From positions 62,001 through 126,000 of the forward strand of contig JALSHH010000047.1 in NCBI GenBank assembly GCA_026982335.1: a stretch of 64,000 bases of DNA, read 5' to 3'. A program made the position numbers and the translations under genes. Every line of letters starts with the position of its first letter. Position 1 is the first letter of the stretch. Source of the stretch: Phycisphaerales bacterium. GTDB taxonomy: Bacteria; Planctomycetota; Phycisphaerae; Phycisphaerales; UBA1924. The notes under the pieces were generated by a model. That model did not search any database, was not told the DNA's origin, and was given only the letters and a program-made list of their open reading frames with translations. This document shows positions 59,453-64,000 of the stretch, piece by piece.

Positions 59453-60367
59453 ATGCCCCACCGATCTCGCACAATCAATACCTTGGGCTCTCTGACCGTG
59501 ACCCTCGTTGCCAGCGCTGGGTTCCCAGCCATCGGGATTGCCACCCTGAGCATCAGTTCAGACACCGCGCTCGCCCAGAACACCGATTCGGACACTGCCG
59601 AAACTCGCCGGGCCAAGCGTGACACCCTCCTTGCCTTATCAAAGCCAGTTACACTCGATGTCACGGATCAGCCTCTGGGCGATATCCTCGACTTCATCTC
59701 CGAAATCACCGGCGCCGAATTCGAGCCAATCTACCTCACCGACAATACCACAGCCAACGGCATGGACCCTGAAACACCCATCACCATCAAAGTCTCCAAT
59801 GTCCCCGCCCTCGTTGTGCTCGACCGCGTCTTGCTCCGCGCCCAGCGCATTGAAGCTTCCGGCGATGAATACACCTGGCAATTCACTGATATCGGGTCAC
59901 TCGAAATGGGTCCAAAGCTCGAGCTCAACCACAACCAACGCGTCGAGCTCTATGACCTGGCCGACCTGCTCTTTGTCGTCCCCGATTTCGACAATGCTCC
60001 CAACTTCAACCTCCAAAGTGCCGTCCAAGCTGCCAGTGGGAGCGGCGGCGGTGGTGGCGGTAGCGGACGAAGCCCATTCACCGGCGGTGCTCAACGCACT
60101 GATTTGGCCTCCGCTGAGGACCGGGCCCAGGCGATCACCGATCTTATCCAAAGCACCATCGAACCCGACCAGTGGGTCGACTTGGGCGGCGACGGAGCCT
60201 CGATGACCTTCTATGGCACCTCCATCATCGTCACCGCGCCCGACTACATCCATCGCCAGATTGTCGGATACTCATTTTGGCCCTCACGCCTCCAGCAAGT
60301 TCGCAAGGTTGATGGCAAACAGAAGATCATCATCAAACCAGACACCCCAAAACGCCGATCCCCATAA
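59453..60367 (+). CDS. Exported protein with STN/secretin-N-like domain
   Basis: 304 residues. A signal peptide (LGSLTVTLVASAGFPAIGI, cut near ALAQ) precedes LSKPVTLDVTDQPLGDILDFISEITG, whose pattern matches the short N-terminal domain of secretins and TonB receptors (STN). A second similar segment ends near PDYIHRQIVGYSF. A Gly-rich linker (ASGSGGGGGGSGRSPF) lies between. No secretin barrel or TonB-receptor domain follows, so it acts alone or as a periplasmic adaptor. GGAGA precedes the ATG. It has a strong terminator and an unusual leader. Confidence 0.72.
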   Translation: MPHRSRTINTLGSLTVTLVASAGFPAIGIATLSISSDTALAQNTDSDTAETRRAKRDTLLALSKPVTLDVTDQPLGDILDFISEITGAEFEPIYLTDNTTANGMDPETPITIKVSNVPALVVLDRVLLRAQRIEASGDEYTWQFTDIGSLEMGPKLELNHNQRVELYDLADLLFVVPDFDNAPNFNLQSAVQAASGSGGGGGGSGRSPFTGGAQRTDLASAEDRAQAITDLIQSTIEPDQWVDLGGDGASMTFYGTSIIVTAPDYIHRQIVGYSFWPSRLQQVRKVDGKQKIIIKPDTPKRRSP

Positions 60368-60402
60368 CCCCGACTTGCCCCTCACCCAAGCCTCCTCTCT
60401 CG

Positions 60403-60434
60403 TCAGCCGACCATACTAAGTCGGCTGATTTTTT
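60403..60434 (+). terminator. Rho-independent terminator
   Basis: TCAGCCGAC and GTCGGCTGA form a perfect 9-bp stem around CATACTAA, with six T directly after. Confidence 0.9.
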
Positions 60435-60493
60435 CCAATCATCGACCACCAAGGCAACCCGCGCTCGCATCTTTGGGTACATTATGATGATCT

Positions 60494-61732
60494 ATGTCCA
60501 CAGCTCAATCCTACATCTCGACGGACCGCGAATGTGATCAGTGTGGGTATAACCTGCGCGGGCTCCCAGAGGGAAGCAAATGCCCCGAATGCGGCACTTC
60601 GATCAGGAAAATTGTCCAAAAATCATCAGGTACCATGTCCAACGAAGCGCCCTCCCGCTTTGTACGAATGCTTCAGCTTGGGTTCTCACTGGCCTCGCTG
60701 GCGATCATCGGCTCAATCGTCGTCCCCATTTTCCTTGGGGTCTTCTTTGTGATGGGTGTCAACTCTGGAGTGATCTATCGGTCCGGCGTTGCACTCAACT
60801 TCGTGGCTCCATTCCTCTGGGTCGCCGGGATTTGGTTCATCACCTTACCTCGCCCCAATCGAGGGCAAATCGTTCCTGACAAGGTGCTCGACAGTGATCG
60901 GTATCGACTGATCATCCGCATGGTCAGTGTCGCTTGGCCGATCTACCTGCTCGTCTCGATGGGACTCTCTGCGCTGGCCTCGAGACCAGTATCTCCCTCA
61001 GCATTGCTCATGGTCCCATTCTCGATCGTCCACATCACCGCGGGCACCATCGCTTGGATCGGTCTCATCCCGACCTGTGTCTACTTCGCCGAGCTCGGGC
61101 ACTGGGCATCGCATGACCACCTCGCCCAGCGCCTCCGATCCACCGCATGGGCCATGGCGGTCTTTGGAACAATCACCGTCGTGCTCTCTGCGATCGCTGC
61201 CCTCAACATTGCCCCCAGCGCTGCAGCTGCGTTTTTACGCATGTTCATCATCTTTCTTGTTGTGATCGCGGTGATGGTCTTCCTTCTCACCGTTATTCAA
61301 CTCACCTCGGTCATGAAATGGGTCATCAAACACCAACGACTCGCGGCCGGGTCGGCAGATCGCGTCCGCGCCAGGATCGAACGCGAAATTACCTCCTACG
61401 GCACCATTGTCACCGGACTCAAGTGCCAGTTCTGCAACTATAATCTCGATGGATTACCCTTCGGAGGGCGTTGCCCAGAGTGCGGCGAGTCCTACGCAGA
61501 CATGACCCCCCTGCCCATCCTCGATCCTGCCAAGATGCACCTCGATCGGGATGAGTCCGAAATCGAAGTTGAAGAAGGCGACAACAGGGGAATCTATTTC
61601 AACCAAGAGCTCGATGCGTTCGGCAAGCCTAAAGTCGCCGGACTTCGCTTCGAACCCGAAGACAACCCCATCCCTGACGAGGGTGATATCCCGCTGGTTG
61701 ACGATGAGGCACAAGAAAAAAACAAAGAATAA
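60494..61732 (+). CDS. Membrane protein with two zinc ribbons, unknown function
   Basis: 412 residues. The N-terminal ribbon is CDQCGYNLRGLPEGSKCPECG. About six membrane helices follow (SLASLAIIGSIVVPIFLGVFF; VTVVLSAIAALNI-type spans). A second ribbon (CQFCNYNLDGLPFGGRCPEC) comes after them, then an acidic tail (EIEVEEGDN). Both ribbons follow CxxC-xYxLxGLPxG-xCPECG, shared with other membrane genes in the window. Zinc-binding regulatory or adaptor roles are possible. It lies behind the terminator of the previous gene and 38 bases before nrnA. Confidence 0.78.
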   Translation: MSTAQSYISTDRECDQCGYNLRGLPEGSKCPECGTSIRKIVQKSSGTMSNEAPSRFVRMLQLGFSLASLAIIGSIVVPIFLGVFFVMGVNSGVIYRSGVALNFVAPFLWVAGIWFITLPRPNRGQIVPDKVLDSDRYRLIIRMVSVAWPIYLLVSMGLSALASRPVSPSALLMVPFSIVHITAGTIAWIGLIPTCVYFAELGHWASHDHLAQRLRSTAWAMAVFGTITVVLSAIAALNIAPSAAAAFLRMFIIFLVVIAVMVFLLTVIQLTSVMKWVIKHQRLAAGSADRVRARIEREITSYGTIVTGLKCQFCNYNLDGLPFGGRCPECGESYADMTPLPILDPAKMHLDRDESEIEVEEGDNRGIYFNQELDAFGKPKVAGLRFEPEDNPIPDEGDIPLVDDEAQEKNKE

Positions 61733-61770
61733 ATATTTGTCATCCTGATTGATAGAATGCACCAACACCC

Positions 61771-62856
61771 ATGAACCACTCGACGATCAAGGATGATGCT
61801 GTGCTCAAACAATGGACCTCCACCACCACCGCCAGCGAGATCGCCGACTGGATCGCTGCCCAAGGCTCTATCCTCCTGCTCACCCACACCAAGCCCGACG
61901 GCGACGCCCTAGGCTCGACCATCGCGCTCGCCCGGGCGATCAATCTGATGAGTGAAACTTCCGGCGCCGCCTCGAAAGCCGAGTGCTGGTACGCGGCCCC
62001 AATGCCCTCATGGGCCAAGACCATCATCGACAACACCAAAGCCAAAACCATCGAAGCCCATCAGCCGATCCCCAGTGCGTTTGACCCGCAAGGCATCCTC
62101 ATCGCCGACACCGGGTCGTGGAACCAGCTCGCCCCCTTCGCCAAGTTTTTAAAGTCTAGGCTCGATCGCACCACGATCATCGACCACCACCTCCAAGGCG
62201 ACGCCGACATCGCCTCGCGTCGACTCCTCGATACCACCGCCGCCGCGGCTGTGCAACCAATCGCCGAGATATGTTGTCATCTTCTTGGGGTCACTTCACC
62301 CGATGAACTTCCCGAAGAGGTGGCCACCCCCCTCTATGTTGGACTTGCAACCGATACCGGATGGTTCAAGCACTCCAATGTTGACGGACGCGTCATGCGA
62401 CTCGCTGGCCAACTTCTCGATGCAGGCGTGAATCACACTTCGCTCTACGCGATGCTCTACCAACGAGACCGCACCGCCCGATTCAAACTCATGGCCCGTG
62501 CGCTTGAGTCGATGGAAGTGCTCAAAGACAAACACGCAGCCATCATGATGGTCACCCTCCAAGATTTCAAAGACACCAAAGCCGGCCCCGGTGAGACCGG
62601 CGGGTTCGTCGATCTCCCCCAATCCGTCGCCGCCATCCGTGTCGTCGCCCTGCTCACCGAACAGTATGACAGCGATGGCACATTTACCAAAGTCTCGCTT
62701 CGTTCCAAACCCGATGAATGGGAAGGCAAACCGGCTGTCGATGTCAATGCGGTCTGTAACACCCTCGGCGGCGGCGGGCACGCCCGAGCTGCGGGTGTCA
62801 AAATCCGCAAACCACTCGATGAAGCCAAAGCGATGCTGATCGAAGCCCTACCATGA
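61771..62856 (+). CDS. nrnA: DHH-family phosphoesterase, NrnA-like
   Basis: 361 residues. NrnA degrades nanoRNAs and can dephosphorylate pAp. Motifs are HTKPDGDALGS (DHH motif I), IADTGSW (motif II), IIDHHLQGDADIA (DHH) and, in the DHHA1 domain, GGGGHARAAG. All metal-binding residues appear intact. A c-di-AMP phosphodiesterase of the related GdpP/PgpH group is ruled out by the lack of sensory domains. It follows the zinc-ribbon gene by 38 bases and precedes a methyltransferase by 46. Confidence 0.9.
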   Translation: MNHSTIKDDAVLKQWTSTTTASEIADWIAAQGSILLLTHTKPDGDALGSTIALARAINLMSETSGAASKAECWYAAPMPSWAKTIIDNTKAKTIEAHQPIPSAFDPQGILIADTGSWNQLAPFAKFLKSRLDRTTIIDHHLQGDADIASRRLLDTTAAAAVQPIAEICCHLLGVTSPDELPEEVATPLYVGLATDTGWFKHSNVDGRVMRLAGQLLDAGVNHTSLYAMLYQRDRTARFKLMARALESMEVLKDKHAAIMMVTLQDFKDTKAGPGETGGFVDLPQSVAAIRVVALLTEQYDSDGTFTKVSLRSKPDEWEGKPAVDVNAVCNTLGGGGHARAAGVKIRKPLDEAKAMLIEALP

Positions 62857-62902
62857 CATACTCTTCAAGTCGAAGAGAAGGGCACCGGCATATACTCCTC
62901 TC

Positions 62903-63775
62903 ATGCCCTCCCCAAAACGGAACAACGATCGCCAATCCACCATCCGCTCCAAGATCGAACAAGAGCTCCGCAACCCCGGCTCGCGCTCCGGCGATGAATA
63001 TAAATCCGCCCAAGGCAATCGCCTCCGCCCCGGCAAACGACCGCCGATGCGGGTGATGACTTCGACCCTCTGGGAATACCCTTCCCAGCATTACGATGCC
63101 AAAGACGGCAGCAAATTCCAAGGCTCGAAAGATTACATCGGTGCCACCCCATCGTGGATTATCTGGCAACTCCTCACCCGATACACCCGCGAGAACGACA
63201 CCGTCCTCGATCCAATGTGCGGCTCGGGCACCACGCTCGATGTCTGCAACGATCTGGGTCGAAAGGGCATCGGGTTCGATCTCAACCCACAACGCAAAGA
63301 AATCACCCACGCCGACGCACGCGAGCTTCCGGTACCTGATGAATCAGTCGATTTCTGCTTCATCGACCCGCCGTATTCGACACATATCGATTATTCTGAT
63401 GATGAACGCTGCATCGGCAAACTCGACGCCAGCGAAGCGATGCGTGATGGCGATGTGATGGACGGACACGCCTACTACGAAGCGATGGACCAAGTTCTCT
63501 CCGAACTCCACCGCGTGATGAAGCCGAACCGGTACATGGGGCTGTATGTTTCGGACTCATGGAAAAAAAAGCCCGGCCACAAAGGCGGCATCTTCATGCC
63601 CATCGGATTCGAACTCTTCGCCACCATGCGCCAATACTTTCAACCCGTCGATATCATCACAGTCGTCCGCCACAATAAGAAGCTCAAGCAGGGCAATTGG
63701 CACAAATCCGCCGAGAAGGAAAATTTCTTCCTCCGTGGGTTCAACTACTTGTTCATTACGAAGAAGGTGGATTGA
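62903..63775 (+). CDS. Orphan DNA methyltransferase-like protein
   Basis: 290 residues. The SAM motif DPMCGSGTT (about residues 109-117) and the catalytic DPPYS (about 153-157) fit an amino-group DNA methyltransferase; DPPY-type motifs methylate N6 of adenine or N4 of cytosine. TSTLWEYPSQHY and GATPSWIIWQLLTRYT match a group of stand-alone enzymes. The basic N-terminus (KRNNDRQSTIRSK) may contact DNA. No restriction enzyme gene or specificity domain adjoins it, so it is probably a regulatory or rRNA/DNA modifier. Target unknown. Confidence 0.8.
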   Translation: MPSPKRNNDRQSTIRSKIEQELRNPGSRSGDEYKSAQGNRLRPGKRPPMRVMTSTLWEYPSQHYDAKDGSKFQGSKDYIGATPSWIIWQLLTRYTRENDTVLDPMCGSGTTLDVCNDLGRKGIGFDLNPQRKEITHADARELPVPDESVDFCFIDPPYSTHIDYSDDERCIGKLDASEAMRDGDVMDGHAYYEAMDQVLSELHRVMKPNRYMGLYVSDSWKKKPGHKGGIFMPIGFELFATMRQYFQPVDIITVVRHNKKLKQGNWHKSAEKENFFLRGFNYLFITKKVD

Positions 63776-63807
63776 CGACTCTTGTTCTTCCCAACGAGCC
63801 CCTGTAA

Positions 63808-64000
63808 TCACAGCATCCCATCCTCAGGATACTCGGGCTTGTTCTTCTTAGGATCATCAATCTGAACCCGAATCACATCAAGCATCGCGTGGAGCTTGGC
63901 CCGTTCTTCCGCCGACAACTCCTCGGCTGCAGCAAGCATCCCCTCGATGGTGAGCTGCTTGCGTTGACTCGAGCCATCGGGGAGTCTTCGGATCGCTGCC
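63808..64000 (-). CDS. Hypothetical protein (partial, N-terminus off window)
   Basis: The last 63 residues are seen, read from the right edge to a TGA at 63808-63810. They include QRKQLTIEGMLAAAEELSAEERAKLHAML, a helical, probably coiled segment, and an acidic tail (DDPKKNKPEYPEDGML). No family is recognised. Convergent with the methyltransferase gene, with 32 bases between. Confidence 0.6.
   Translation of the reverse strand, partial: AAIRRLPDGSSQRKQLTIEGMLAAAEELSAEERAKLHAMLDVIRVQIDDPKKNKPEYPEDGML

Noticed and set aside
1-64000. CRISPR array, prophage, integrase or IS element
   Set aside because: No evenly spaced direct repeats, cas genes, transposase or phage structural motifs were seen on either strand.
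62903-64000. Restriction-modification system around the methyltransferase
   Set aside because: No endonuclease motif or specificity subunit in the flanking genes; the right-hand neighbour is only partly visible, so this is not final.

Overview
The window looks like a chromosomal segment of a planctomycete, most likely class Phycisphaerae. The clues are secreted proteins ending in paired Asn-Phe-Phe-Asp-Val-Ser dockerin-like repeats and 'GCP', PEP-CTERM-like tails (VPLPPGAF, IPAPGALA), several membrane proteins carrying CxxC-YxL-CPECG zinc ribbons, an APC transporter fused to a UspA domain, and short palindromic repeats of a kind I associate with planctomycetes. The DNA is moderately GC-rich and densely coded. 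No prophage, integrase, IS transposase, rRNA operon or CRISPR array was seen.

Layout. 1-2.4 kb (minus): plsC (cut by the left edge), cmk and a TIM-barrel gene. 2.5-11.6 kb: a secreted sorting-signal protein, a TPR-YggX fusion, pyrD, a zinc-ribbon membrane protein, a TauE/SafE exporter, a secreted 3D-domain protein behind a hairpin-rich leader, an ABC exporter pair and gcvH. 11.85-21.6 kb (plus): a tightly coupled genome-maintenance operon smc-uvrB-(67-aa membrane protein)-uvrA. 21.8-25.5 kb: a LamG-like secreted protein, a sulfotransferase, a methyltransferase, a small unknown gene and infC with a probable AUC start. 25.6-33.8 kb: a Ser/Thr kinase, an APC-UspA transporter, a PcrA/UvrD helicase and a KAP-like membrane ATPase. 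33.9-42.2 kb (minus): phosphomannomutase, DinG-like helicase, rsmG, rodA and the PBP2 gene. 42.4-48.7 kb: aminotransferase, folE2, two unknown membrane proteins, truB and a glycosyltransferase-like gene. 49-50.9 kb: a candidate redox regulon of AhpD-like protein, TetR repressor and thioredoxin, with two matching NemR-like operators. 50.9-64 kb: mutS, a zinc-ribbon protein, an aldo/keto reductase, a lipoprotein, an M43 metalloprotease, tRNA-Thr, a cupredoxin, an STN-like exported protein, another zinc-ribbon membrane protein, an nrnA-like DHH phosphoesterase, an orphan DNA methyltransferase, and a gene cut by the right edge.

The genes are mostly housekeeping: DNA repair (uvrA, uvrB, mutS, pcrA, dinG, smc), wall growth (rodA and PBP2), translation and RNA modification (infC, truB, rsmG, tRNA-Thr), nucleotide and folate metabolism (cmk, pyrD, folE2), and a set of cell-surface proteins. 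The most distinctive signals are a REP-like hairpin family with compensatory stem changes, other palindromes inserted in frame inside uvrB and dinG, the TPR-YggX fusion, the TetR/AhpD/thioredoxin regulon, and several structured non-coding leaders. All functional calls are from reading motifs by eye; no database search was run.
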